Positions 15,218-23,108 of a stretch of DNA of 23,318 nucleotides are shown one piece after another. Made by a program: the position numbers and the translations under genes. The DNA comes from Bacteroidales bacterium UBA1195 (GTDB taxonomy: Bacteria; Bacteroidota; Bacteroidia; Bacteroidales; WCHB1-69), in NCBI GenBank assembly GCA_002309855.1, contig DBYD01000064.1, positions 12,455 to 35,772 on the forward strand, written 5' to 3'. The notes under the pieces were generated by a model, which was not told where the DNA came from, did no database searches, and saw only the letters and a program-made list of their open reading frames with translations. How positions within the stretch are numbered: the first letter of the stretch is position 1; every line of letters starts with the position of its first letter.

Positions 15218-17245
15218 ATGAAAGGGAAACGGACGAACCCATTGCTGCAGGATTTTGACAATCCGCCGTTTGACATTATTAAATCCGGAGACTACCTCCC
15301 TGCATTCCGGCAGGCCATTGCCGATGCCAGGGCCGAACTGGACCGCATTGCCGCCAATCCGGAGCCTCCGACATACGAAAACACCATTGCCGCCATCGAC
15401 AGGGCGGGAGATGGTCTGGATCGTGTCAGCGGCATCTTCTTCAACCTGCTGGAGGCGGAGGCCTCGCCTGAAATGCAGAAGATTGCGGAGGAGGCGGTGC
15501 CGCTTGTCACGGAGTACGAGAACCACTATCACCTGCATGAAGGGCTGTTCCGGCGTGTCAAGGCGGTGCATGACCTGCATGAGCCGCTGCCAGAGGAGCA
15601 GACCATGCTGCTGCGGCAGGTTTACCGCGGCTTTGTACGGCACGGGGCCCTGCTGCAGGGAGAGGCGCGGGAACGCTACCGTCAGCTGACGCGGCAGCTT
15701 TCCGAAAAATGTCTGCAGTATAAAAATAATGTACTGGCTGCGACAACGGAATTTGAGCTGCACATCACACCGGAGCATCCGGAGGAGGTGGCGGGGCTTC
15801 CGGAGACGGAGCTGACCATCGCGGCGGAGCGGGCCATGCATAACGGTCATGATGGCGGCTGGTCGTTCGACCTTTCATTGCCCTCCTACACGGCGTACAT
15901 GAAGTATGCGGAGAGCCGCCGGAACCGCAAACGGCTCTACCTGGCCTACAACAGCCGGGCCTTGGGCGGCGCGCACGACAACTGCGGTCTGGTTGCGGAA
16001 ATAGTGAACCTCCGGCTGGAGCTTGCGCAGCTGATGGGCTATGGCGATTATGCGGAATACACGCTCTCCGACAGGATGCTGAAAACATCCGGCGAGGTTT
16101 ATGGCTTTCTGGAGCGGCTTGCCTCCGCATACCGTCCAAAGGCGGAGCGCGAGCGTGAGGAGGTCGGTGCCTATGCGCGGCGGCTCGGGTTGCGCGGCGG
16201 CCTGCGCCCGTGGGACTGGTCCTATTATCAGGCGAAGTTCCGGAAGGTGACCTGCGATTTTGACGAGGAGCAGTTGCGTCCCTATTTTCCGCTTGAAAAG
16301 GTGCGGGAGGGGATTTTCACCCTGGCGGGCAGGCTGTATGGCCTCAGTTTTGAGCGTTGCACGGAGGTGCCTGTGTATCATCCGGATGTTGAGGCCTATG
16401 CGGTGCGTGGCCCGGAAGGGCAGGTTGCCTGGCTGTATCTGGACTATTTTCCGCGCGGCAGCAAGCGTAACGGGGCCTGGATGACCTCGTTCCGGGACGG
16501 ATGCCTGAACGCGGACGGCAGCCGTGTGCTGCCGCAGGTTTCGCTGGTCTTCAATTTCACTCCGGCCACGGCGGAACAGCCCTCCCTGTTAAGCTTCAGG
16601 GAGGTTGAGACATTCCTGCATGAGTTCGGGCATGGGCTGCACGGCATGTTGTCAGCGACGGAGTCGCGCACATTGTCGGGGACGTCGGTGGTGCGCGATT
16701 TTGTGGAGCTTCCCTCACAGATCATGGAGTATTGGGCGCAGGAGCCGGAATTCCTCAGGCTGTTCGCGTATCATTACCGGACGGCTGAGCCGCTGCCGGA
16801 GGAATGGATTGGAAAGGTGCGTTCCTCCGCCAATTTCTGCATCGGCTATGCCACCATGCGGCAGCTGGTTTTCGGTATGCTTGACATGGCATGGCACACC
16901 TTGCGGCAGCCCTTCGACGGGGACGTGGAGCGGTTTGAGGAGCAGGCCACGGCGGAGACCCGTTTTTTTGCGCCGGTGCCGCACACCTGCATCAGCACCG
17001 CCTTCACACACCTTTTCGGCGGAGGTTATGCCGCCGGTTATTACGGATACAAGTGGGCGGAGGCGCTTTCGTCGGATGCCTTCGCGGAATTTGAGCGTGA
17101 GGGCTGTTTCTCCCGCGAGGTGGCGGACCGTTTCCGGAATCGGATTCTGGAACGGGGCGGTTCCGCGGATGCCATGGAACTGTATGTGCGCTTCAAGGGA
17201 CGCAGGCCGGACATAGGGGCGCTGCTGCGCAGGCACGGGGTGTGA
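15218..17245 (+). CDS. M3-family zinc metallopeptidase (peptidyl-dipeptidase / oligopeptidase type)
   Basis: The start at 15218 (MKGKRTNPLLQDF) gives 675 residues, close to characterised peptidyl-dipeptidase Dcp, and the family's opening pattern follows at once (FDIIKSGDYLPAFRQAI). The zinc site is HEFGH (His468, Glu469, His472), with the third ligand Glu497 in DFVELPSQ, 29 residues after the first His as in thimet oligopeptidase-type enzymes. The C-terminal substrate region carries HTCISTAFTHLFGGGYAAGYYGY. There is no signal peptide, so cytoplasmic peptide turnover is expected. Dcp removes C-terminal dipeptides, but Dcp and oligopeptidase A cannot be told apart with certainty here. Codon use is strongly G/C-ending compared with neighbouring genes. 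An in-frame upstream ATG at 15068 is rejected because the added residues are unlike the family. No exact promoter box was found upstream. Confidence 0.94.
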   Translation: MKGKRTNPLLQDFDNPPFDIIKSGDYLPAFRQAIADARAELDRIAANPEPPTYENTIAAIDRAGDGLDRVSGIFFNLLEAEASPEMQKIAEEAVPLVTEYENHYHLHEGLFRRVKAVHDLHEPLPEEQTMLLRQVYRGFVRHGALLQGEARERYRQLTRQLSEKCLQYKNNVLAATTEFELHITPEHPEEVAGLPETELTIAAERAMHNGHDGGWSFDLSLPSYTAYMKYAESRRNRKRLYLAYNSRALGGAHDNCGLVAEIVNLRLELAQLMGYGDYAEYTLSDRMLKTSGEVYGFLERLASAYRPKAEREREEVGAYARRLGLRGGLRPWDWSYYQAKFRKVTCDFDEEQLRPYFPLEKVREGIFTLAGRLYGLSFERCTEVPVYHPDVEAYAVRGPEGQVAWLYLDYFPRGSKRNGAWMTSFRDGCLNADGSRVLPQVSLVFNFTPATAEQPSLLSFREVETFLHEFGHGLHGMLSATESRTLSGTSVVRDFVELPSQIMEYWAQEPEFLRLFAYHYRTAEPLPEEWIGKVRSSANFCIGYATMRQLVFGMLDMAWHTLRQPFDGDVERFEEQATAETRFFAPVPHTCISTAFTHLFGGGYAAGYYGYKWAEALSSDAFAEFEREGCFSREVADRFRNRILERGGSADAMELYVRFKGRRPDIGALLRRHGV

Positions 17246-17251
17246 TTTTTT

Positions 17252-17265
17252 CGCCACGGGTGGCG
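17252..17265 (+). terminator. Short hairpin after the M3 peptidase gene (weak terminator candidate)
   Basis: CGCCA (17252-17256) pairs with TGGCG (17261-17265) around CGGG, 6 bases after the TGA. T-runs lie before rather than after the stem on the plus strand, so it is not a typical intrinsic terminator. Confidence 0.3.
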
Positions 17266-17285
17266 TTACGTATCCGAAAAATCGC

Positions 17286-17293
17286 TATCTTTG
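17286..17293 (+). promoter_or_regulatory. -7 promoter box for the small protein / CoA-transferase unit
   Basis: TATCTTTG followed by CA matches TAnnTTTG exactly, 33 bases before the ATG at 17327. A -33 element is not clear. Confidence 0.65.
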
Positions 17294-17326
17294 CAAATAA
17301 TTCAAAAATAGAAAACCCATAACGGA

Positions 17327-17575
17327 ATGAAGCAGTTCCATACCTTTACCGATGGCGAGGCCATCATGGCGGACGAGGCCGGACTTGTCAGCCTCCGCGC
17401 ACAATACACCGAATATCTTGACAATTATCAGGAATTGTCCGGATGCCTTGACGACGACGCCTATGTGGCGCGGGGCAACGGCTTCTGTGCCACGCAGTAC
17501 AGCCCCGATTTCGTGCAGGGGCAGGTGACAAAATACCTGCAGCGCATCCGCGACATTGATTCATGGCTACATTGA
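17327..17575 (+). CDS. Conserved-looking small protein of unknown function (82 aa)
   Basis: The ATG follows the promoter box at the distance usual for this phylum, and the frame shows the same G/C-ending codon bias as its neighbours, so I take it as a real gene. The 82-residue product is acidic, has no signal peptide or membrane segment, and contains two Cys (in SGCLDDD and GFCATQ), many Tyr/Asp/Gln, and predicted helical stretches (LVSLRAQYTEYLDNYQELS and QVTKYLQRIRDID). It ends 19 bases before the CoA-transferase start, so the two are almost certainly co-transcribed. I do not recognise a family. It could be a regulator or accessory subunit of the enzyme, but nothing in the sequence proves this. 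Confidence 0.7.
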   Translation: MKQFHTFTDGEAIMADEAGLVSLRAQYTEYLDNYQELSGCLDDDAYVARGNGFCATQYSPDFVQGQVTKYLQRIRDIDSWLH

Positions 17576-17594
17576 CAACCAAAACCGCATCATC

Positions 17595-18866
17595 ATGAAA
17601 CTGCCACCGATTGTGACGGCCGAGGAGGCCGTAATGCATGTCAGATCCGGCGATCTGATCCATTGGCCCTGTGTGGCCGCCGCGCCGGAAGCGCTCATCC
17701 GCGCCCTTGTGGAGCGCGGCAAGGGCGGAGGTTTGCAAAATGTTACAGTTACACATCTATATACTGAGGGCTTTGCGGAATACGCCCGTCCCGAATACCG
17801 CGGGATTTTCCGGCTGAACTCCTTTTTTGTGGGTGCGAACGTCCGGAATGAGACCCAGTCCGGGGATGCTGACTACATTCCCTGTTCGCTGAGCGACACC
17901 TCCCGATTTTTCCGTCAGGGGGTGCTGCGGGCCAACGGCGTTTTTGTGATGGTCACCCCGCCTGACGAGGAGGGTTTTGTTTCGCTCGGGACCTCGGTGG
18001 ATTGCACGCTGGCGGCCATGGAAAAGGCTGACTATGTGATTGCGCAGGTTAACCGGCATGTCCCATATTGCTACGGGGATGCGCGGATTCCGGCCAGCCG
18101 CCTCACCTGCATGGTGGAGTGTGACCAGGAGCTTGCCTCAGCCGGTTTCCAGCCGCTGTCGGAGACGGATGTCGCCATAGGACGGCATGTGGCGGCTCTG
18201 GTGGAGGACGGTGCAACGCTCCAGATCGGTATAGGGAACATCCCCAACGCGGTGCTGGCGCAGCTGGGCGGCCACAAGGATCTTGGCATCCATTCCGAAA
18301 TGTTTTCGGACGGTGCCATCCCTTTAATCGAAATGGGTGTTATCAACGGCAGGATGAAGAAGACCGACCCTGGAAAACTGGTGGCCACATTCTTGAAAGG
18401 CAGCCGCCAGCTGTACGATTTTGTGGACCATAATTCCGATGTCCGGATGATGGATGTCGGCTACACCAACGATCCGCGTGTGATTGCACAGAATCCGAAG
18501 GTGGTTGCCATCAACTCCGCCCTGCAGATCGATTTGTCCGGGCAAGTCTGCGCGGACAGCATCGGGGCAAGAATCTATTCCGGCACGGGCGGCCAGCTCG
18601 ATTTCATGCTCGGTGCGGCCTGGTCGGAGAGCGGTGTTCCGATTATCGCCATGCCCTCCGTCACGGGGAAGGGGGTCAGCAAGATTGTGCCGGTGCTCAC
18701 GCAGGGTGCCGGTGTGGTTACGCCGCGCTCGCAGGTGCATTGGGTTGTGACGGAATTCGGGGCGGTGAACCTGTTCGGCAAGAGCCTTGAAGAGCGCAGG
18801 CGGCTGCTCATTTCCATCGCGCATCCGTCGGTAAGGGAGGAACTGGAAAGGTGGGTGCGCGGATAA
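17595..18866 (+). CDS. Acetyl-CoA hydrolase / 4-hydroxybutyrate CoA-transferase family protein
   Basis: This 423-residue protein starts at 17595 (MKLPPIVTAEEAV), which matches the family's N-terminus. An upstream in-frame ATG at 17556 would overlap the small gene. Landmarks are IGIGNIPNAV (211-220), the catalytic Glu235 in GIHSEMFSDG, which forms the glutamyl-CoA thioester in this family, and GTGGQLDFMLGA (330-341) near the C-terminus. The enzyme moves CoA between acetyl-CoA (or another acyl-CoA) and a carboxylate, or hydrolyses it, in fermentative acid metabolism. Substrate choice (acetate, succinate, butyrate or 4-hydroxybutyrate) cannot be decided. It is second in a unit with the 82-residue protein; no terminator is visible before the purL promoter. 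Confidence 0.92.
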   Translation: MKLPPIVTAEEAVMHVRSGDLIHWPCVAAAPEALIRALVERGKGGGLQNVTVTHLYTEGFAEYARPEYRGIFRLNSFFVGANVRNETQSGDADYIPCSLSDTSRFFRQGVLRANGVFVMVTPPDEEGFVSLGTSVDCTLAAMEKADYVIAQVNRHVPYCYGDARIPASRLTCMVECDQELASAGFQPLSETDVAIGRHVAALVEDGATLQIGIGNIPNAVLAQLGGHKDLGIHSEMFSDGAIPLIEMGVINGRMKKTDPGKLVATFLKGSRQLYDFVDHNSDVRMMDVGYTNDPRVIAQNPKVVAINSALQIDLSGQVCADSIGARIYSGTGGQLDFMLGAAWSESGVPIIAMPSVTGKGVSKIVPVLTQGAGVVTPRSQVHWVVTEFGAVNLFGKSLEERRRLLISIAHPSVREELERWVRG

Positions 18867-18892
18867 AACCGTCGATATTTTGTGCAGCAACA

Positions 18893-18923
18893 TTGTGGCA
18901 TACCTTCTTTTTTTGTATCTTTG
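18893..18923 (+). promoter_or_regulatory. Complete -33/-7 promoter of purL
   Basis: TTG (18893-18895) stands 20 bases before TATCTTTG (18916-18923), which fits the Bacteroidota TTTG-N19-21-TAnnTTTG pattern. The ATG is at 18955, giving a leader of about 25 bases. This also shows that an upstream in-frame ATG at 18880 is not the start. Confidence 0.75.
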
Positions 18924-18954
18924 CATTTTTGTAAATGCCATAAAACATTTTTTT

Positions 18955-21900
18955 ATGATTACCTGGTTCCAAAAGGAAGATTTAGTTTATGTAGTTGATT
19001 TCCAAAGGGATTTTTCAAACGAGGAGATAGAGCGGCTCACATGGCTCTTTTCCGGTGCGCAGCGGCTCTCCTGCAACGCGCTGGCCGGCGTCCACATCGG
19101 ACCTCGCAAGGAGATGATAACCCCTTGGAGCACCAATGCGGTGGATATCGCCACCCAGATGGGTGTTTCCGGCATCACCCGGATTGAAATGCTGCAACGT
19201 GTGGAAGCGGCTACGGAAAAGGAGGCGGATGAGAAGGCGCGCAGGCAGTATGATCCGATGCTGCAGCAGATATACCTTAATCCCTCCGACCAAATTTTCA
19301 GTATTGATGCCGAGCCGGAGCCGGTGCGCCATATTGACGACCTTCGCGCCTACACGGTGGAGGAGGGGCTGGCTTTGAGCGAGGAGGAGATCCGCTATCT
19401 GGAGCAGCTCTCCGAAAAGATCGGACGCAAGCTGACCGATTCGGAGGTTTTCGGCTTCTCTCAGGTCAATTCGGAGCATTGCCGCCACAAGATTTTCGGC
19501 GGCACCTATGTCATTGACGGGGATACAAAGCCGAATTCGCTTTTCCAGATGATCAAACAGACCTCCAAGGAGCATCCTAACAGGATAGTGTCGGCCTACA
19601 AGGACAATGTGGCCTTTGTGCAGGGGCCGAAAGCGGTGCAGTTCGCCCCAAAGAGTGCGGACAAACCCGATTATTTTGAGGAGAAGGAGATAGATACGGT
19701 TCTTTCGTTAAAGGCTGAAACCCATAATTTTCCGACGACTGTCGAACCGTTCAACGGGGCGGCCACCGGATCCGGCGGCGAAATCCGCGACAGGATGGGC
19801 GGCGGAACAGGCAGCATACCTATGGCCGGTACGGCTGTCTACATGACCTCATACCCCCGTCTGGACGGGGAGAAACCTTGGGAGCATACCCCTGCACCCC
19901 GCAAATGGCTCTACCAGACCCCGGAGCAGATCCTGATCAAGGCCTCCAACGGTGCAAGCGATTTCGGCAACAAGTTCGGACAGCCTCTGATCAGCGGTTC
20001 CCTGCTCACATTCGAGCATGAGGAGAACGGACGCACTTACGGTTACGACAAGGTGATCATGCTGGCAGGTGGGGTCGGATATGCCAACAGGGCACATGCC
20101 ATGAAACATGATCCTGAAAAGGGGGAGAAGATGGTTGTGCTTGGCGGTGACAACTACCGTATCGGCATGGGCGGCGGCGCCGTCTCTTCCGTGGCGACCG
20201 GCGAATATGCCTCTTCAATTGAACTGAATGCCGTACAGCGTTCCAATCCCGAAATGCAGAAGAGGGTCTTCAACGCGCTGCGTGCAATGGCGGAGCGGGA
20301 GGATAACCCAATCGTTTCCCTGCATGACCATGGTGCCGGAGGCCATCTGAACTGCCTCTCCGAACTGATTGAGGATTGCGGCGGCCATGTTGATATCGAA
20401 AAGCTTCCGGTGGGAGACCCGACTCTTTCCGCCAAGGAGATTATAGGCAACGAATCCCAGGAGAGGATGGGGCTGCTTATCCGTGAAAAGGATGCGGAGA
20501 CGCTGCGTCGTGCGGCCCTGCGCGAACGCGCCCCGCTGTTTGAGGTCGGGGAGGCGACCGACGACCATCACATGAGTTTCACCTACAAGGGGTCCTCCCC
20601 AATCGATCTGGATATAGCCGACATGCTCGGCAATCCGCCCAAAACTGTCATCCGGGATGAGACCGTTGCTGTCTCCTATGCCGATGTGCCGGCGGAAACT
20701 GAGCCGCTGGAGATTGTTCTGGACAAGGTGCTGCGTATGGAGAGCGTCGCCTGCAAGGACTGGCTCACCAACAAGGTGGACCGCTCCGTGACCGGCAAGG
20801 TTGCCAAACAGCAGTGCTGCGGCCCTCTGCAGCTTCCGTTGAATGATGTGGGGGTGATGGCATTGGATTACCGTGGCCGGCATGGCATAGCCACTGCATT
20901 GGGCCATGCGCCCATGGCGGGGCTGATCGATCCCGCCTGCGGTTCGGTGCTCTCCATCGCCGAAGCGTTGACCAACCTGGTATGGGCACCGTTAGCGGGC
21001 GGCCTGGAGGCCGTTTCGTTGAGTGCCAACTGGATGTGGCCCAGCAAAAATAAAGGGGAGGATGCCCGTCTGTATGCGGCTGTGGAGGCTGCTTCCGGTT
21101 TCGCCCGCGCGTTGGGCATCAATATCCCGACCGGCAAGGATTCCCTTTCCATGACCCAGAAATACAAGGATGGCGTGGTGTACGCGCCTGGTACGGTGAT
21201 AATCACCGCAGTCGGTGAGGTGGAGGATGTCAGGAAGACTGTTTCGCCCGTCCTTTCCACCGAAAAGGATACGGAGCTGCTTTACCTTGATTTCTCGTCG
21301 GACAGCCGCAAGTTGGGCGGCAGCGTCTATGCCCAGGTGTATGGAAAGTTGGGCGCGGAGGCGCCGACGGTCAGGGATGCCGGCCATTTCAGAAAGGCCT
21401 TTGATGCGGTGCAGCAGCTTGTCCGTGAGGGTAAGGTGCTGGCAGGGCATGACATCTCCGCAGGAGGCATGATTACCGCAATGCTTGAGATGTGTTTTGC
21501 CGACGACACCGTCAGTCTGGACGCCACGTTGGAAAACCTTCCGTCAGATAAGGCATACAATTGGCTCTTTGCCGAGAATCCTGCGGTGCTCCTGCAGGTC
21601 CGCAAGGCGGACAATGTGACCGGATGGCTTGCTTCACAAGGTTTGAAAGCCTATGTGGTGGGTAGTCCGAACAACAGCCACCACCATCCGCAAATCTCCT
21701 TGAAACTGAACGGTACTGTCTGCCGCCTGAATGTCGACAGCTGCCGTGACATCTGGTATGAGACATCCTATCTGCTTGATTGCAGGCAGAGCGGTGCGGA
21801 AAAGGCGCAGGAGCGTTACGACAATTTCAAGAGCCAGCAGTTGTGCTACCGTTTCCCGGAAGGGTTCAAAGGCGTGACGGATACTGTTGTCCGTAAGGAG

Positions 21901-22656
21901 AAGGCGGCGATTGTCCGCGAACAGGGGACCAACGGTGACCGTGAGATGGCCTATTCGCTCTATCTTGCCGGTTTTGAGGTGAAGGATGTCCACATCAGTG
22001 ACCTGATTGCAGGACGTGAGACTTTGGAGGATATCTCCATGCTTGTCTTCCCGGGAGGATTCTCCTATTCCGATGTGCTCGGCTCCGCCAAGGGTTGGGC
22101 CGGATCGTTCATCTATAACGAAAAGGCGCACACTGCTCTGCAGAAGTTCTTCGCCCGTCCCGACACGCTGAGCCTTGGTGTCTGCAACGGATGCCAGCTG
22201 ATGGTGGAACTCGGTCTGCTCTATCCTGAGCATGAGCAGCAGCCGAAGATGGCGCATAACGATTCCCACAAGTTCGAGTCCGGTTTTGTCAATGTAAGCA
22301 TTCCTGAAAACAACAGTGTGATGCTGCGTTCGCTGGCCGGCAGCCGCTTGGGCATTTGGGTGGCGCACGGCGAAGGCAAGTTCGTGCTGCCCTATTCTGA
22401 GGAGCGTTACCACATTCCTATGAAGTACAGCTATTCCGGTTATCCGGGCAATCCGAACGGCTCCGCCTTCAATACGGCTGCGCTCTGCAGTGCGGACGGA
22501 CGCCATCTGGCCATGATGCCACATCTGGAGCGGGCAATTTTCCCGTGGCAGTGGGGATATTATGAGCCCTCCCGTCCACAGGATGAGGTCTCGCCATGGA
22601 TTGAGGCCTTTGTGAACGCACGGCGCTGGGTGGAACAGCAGCATTCCGGCAAATAG
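18955..22656 (+). CDS. purL: Phosphoribosylformylglycinamidine synthase (FGAM synthetase), single-chain PurL
   Basis: This 1233-residue enzyme joins a synthetase and a glutaminase in one chain, as in the large PurL of Proteobacteria and Bacteroidota. It converts formylglycinamide ribonucleotide, glutamine and ATP to formylglycinamidine ribonucleotide in step four of purine synthesis. Visible parts are VNSEHCRHK (171-179), KAETHNFPT (253-261) and ATGSGGEIRD (270-279) in the first synthetase half, PTGKDSLSMTQ in the second, and a class I glutamine amidotransferase domain from about residue 980. The amidotransferase triad is Cys1077 in GVCNGCQ, with His1190 and Glu1192 in MPHLERA. It has its own promoter (18893-18923) and ends in a strong terminator. 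The start at 18955 (MITWFQKEDL) is supported by the promoter position. All catalytic motifs I looked for are intact. Confidence 0.98.
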   Translation: MITWFQKEDLVYVVDFQRDFSNEEIERLTWLFSGAQRLSCNALAGVHIGPRKEMITPWSTNAVDIATQMGVSGITRIEMLQRVEAATEKEADEKARRQYDPMLQQIYLNPSDQIFSIDAEPEPVRHIDDLRAYTVEEGLALSEEEIRYLEQLSEKIGRKLTDSEVFGFSQVNSEHCRHKIFGGTYVIDGDTKPNSLFQMIKQTSKEHPNRIVSAYKDNVAFVQGPKAVQFAPKSADKPDYFEEKEIDTVLSLKAETHNFPTTVEPFNGAATGSGGEIRDRMGGGTGSIPMAGTAVYMTSYPRLDGEKPWEHTPAPRKWLYQTPEQILIKASNGASDFGNKFGQPLISGSLLTFEHEENGRTYGYDKVIMLAGGVGYANRAHAMKHDPEKGEKMVVLGGDNYRIGMGGGAVSSVATGEYASSIELNAVQRSNPEMQKRVFNALRAMAEREDNPIVSLHDHGAGGHLNCLSELIEDCGGHVDIEKLPVGDPTLSAKEIIGNESQERMGLLIREKDAETLRRAALRERAPLFEVGEATDDHHMSFTYKGSSPIDLDIADMLGNPPKTVIRDETVAVSYADVPAETEPLEIVLDKVLRMESVACKDWLTNKVDRSVTGKVAKQQCCGPLQLPLNDVGVMALDYRGRHGIATALGHAPMAGLIDPACGSVLSIAEALTNLVWAPLAGGLEAVSLSANWMWPSKNKGEDARLYAAVEAASGFARALGINIPTGKDSLSMTQKYKDGVVYAPGTVIITAVGEVEDVRKTVSPVLSTEKDTELLYLDFSSDSRKLGGSVYAQVYGKLGAEAPTVRDAGHFRKAFDAVQQLVREGKVLAGHDISAGGMITAMLEMCFADDTVSLDATLENLPSDKAYNWLFAENPAVLLQVRKADNVTGWLASQGLKAYVVGSPNNSHHHPQISLKLNGTVCRLNVDSCRDIWYETSYLLDCRQSGAEKAQERYDNFKSQQLCYRFPEGFKGVTDTVVRKEKAAIVREQGTNGDREMAYSLYLAGFEVKDVHISDLIAGRETLEDISMLVFPGGFSYSDVLGSAKGWAGSFIYNEKAHTALQKFFARPDTLSLGVCNGCQLMVELGLLYPEHEQQPKMAHNDSHKFESGFVNVSIPENNSVMLRSLAGSRLGIWVAHGEGKFVLPYSEERYHIPMKYSYSGYPGNPNGSAFNTAALCSADGRHLAMMPHLERAIFPWQWGYYEPSRPQDEVSPWIEAFVNARRWVEQQHSGK

Positions 22657-22673
22657 CCTTGACTATAGTATAC

Positions 22674-22700
22674 AAAAAGGGAGCCACAGGCTCCCTTTTT
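22674..22700 (+). terminator. Intrinsic terminator of purL
   Basis: A perfect 12-bp stem, AAAAAGGGAGCC (22674-22685) with GGCTCCCTTTTT (22689-22700), has a 3-base loop and the T-run built into the stem. It lies 17 bases after the purL stop. The A-run on the other side makes it symmetrical, so it may also stop minus-strand transcription. Confidence 0.92.
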
Positions 22701-22717
22701 GGTATTCATCAAAATGC

Positions 22718-22749
22718 AAGCGCGATCCGACGGGAGTCAGACCGCGCTT
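22718..22749 (-). terminator. Long hairpin terminator of rpmH
   Basis: Arms 22718-22731 and 22736-22749 form a 14-bp stem (with G-T wobbles when read as RNA) around a GGGA/TCCC loop. On the minus strand it lies 21 bases after the rpmH stop and is followed by GCATTTTGATG, a short U-run. It is a good candidate for the rpmH 3' end, backing onto the purL terminator. Confidence 0.7.
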
Positions 22750-22770
22750 CATATCAAACAACAATAAAAA

Positions 22771-22932
22771 CTAAAATTTCCTTCCTAACTTTTCGTCAGA
22801 AACCGTCAGTTTCCTTCTTCCTTTAGCCCTGCGTGCAGCCAGAACCCGTCTGCCGTTTGCGGTGGACATTCTCTCTCTGAATCCGTGTTTGTTTTTCCTT
22901 CTTCTTACGGACGGTTGGTATGTTCTTTTCAT
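22771..22932 (-). CDS. rpmH: 50S ribosomal protein L34
   Basis: Reading the minus strand from the ATG at 22932 gives a 53-residue, highly basic protein starting MKRTYQPSVRRRKNKHGFRE, followed by RMSTANGRRVLAARRAKGRR, the unmistakable L34 signature. The tail (KLTVSDEKLGRKF) is slightly longer than the 46-residue E. coli protein, as is common in Bacteroidota. L34 binds 23S rRNA in the large ribosomal subunit. The gene is alone: neither rnpA nor dnaA, its neighbours in many bacteria, is present. It has a -7 promoter box at 23012-23019 and a hairpin terminator at 22718-22749, and it converges with purL. Confidence 0.98.
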   Translation of the reverse strand: MKRTYQPSVRRRKNKHGFRERMSTANGRRVLAARRAKGRRKLTVSDEKLGRKF

Positions 22933-23011
22933 CGTATAACCAATTATTAAATCGTTAATCCTCTATTTTACAATTATTTGGTATCCGCATTGCGGCTGAA
23001 TTCCATGTCTG

Positions 23012-23019
23012 CAAAAGTA
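23012..23019 (-). promoter_or_regulatory. -7 promoter box for rpmH
   Basis: The minus strand reads TACTTTTG followed by CA, an exact TAnnTTTG match. It lies 79 bases before the rpmH ATG, the longest leader among the promoters in this window. A small hairpin (CCGC/GCGG, 22985-22995) lies in that leader. Confidence 0.55.
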
Positions 23020-23063
23020 CTGCTTTTTTAGATACGAAAAGCGTTTTGTGGAAAAAAAAATAA

Positions 23064-23098
23064 AAAAAAGAGCGGCTTCAAATCTGCCGCTCCTTTTT
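23064..23098 (-). terminator. Intrinsic terminator of the C1 peptidase gene
   Basis: GAGCGGC (23070-23076) pairs with GCCGCTC (23086-23092) around a 9-base loop. On the minus strand it is followed by a run of eight T. It starts 16 bases after the peptidase stop codon at 23109. Flanking A and T runs make it partly bidirectional. Confidence 0.85.
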
Positions 23099-23108
23099 GT
23101 TTGGAGAA

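Noticed and set aside
18880..18954. Upstream in-frame extension of purL to an ATG at 18880
   Set aside because: The segment contains the purL promoter itself, and the hydrophobic residues it encodes are foreign to PurL.
21634..22644. Long antisense open frame opposite the 3' end of purL (336 codons), and similar ones opposite gcvT, the kinase and the methyltransferase
   Set aside because: They lie wholly inside well-identified genes and result from strong third-position G/C bias. Their translations show no family resemblance and no start context.
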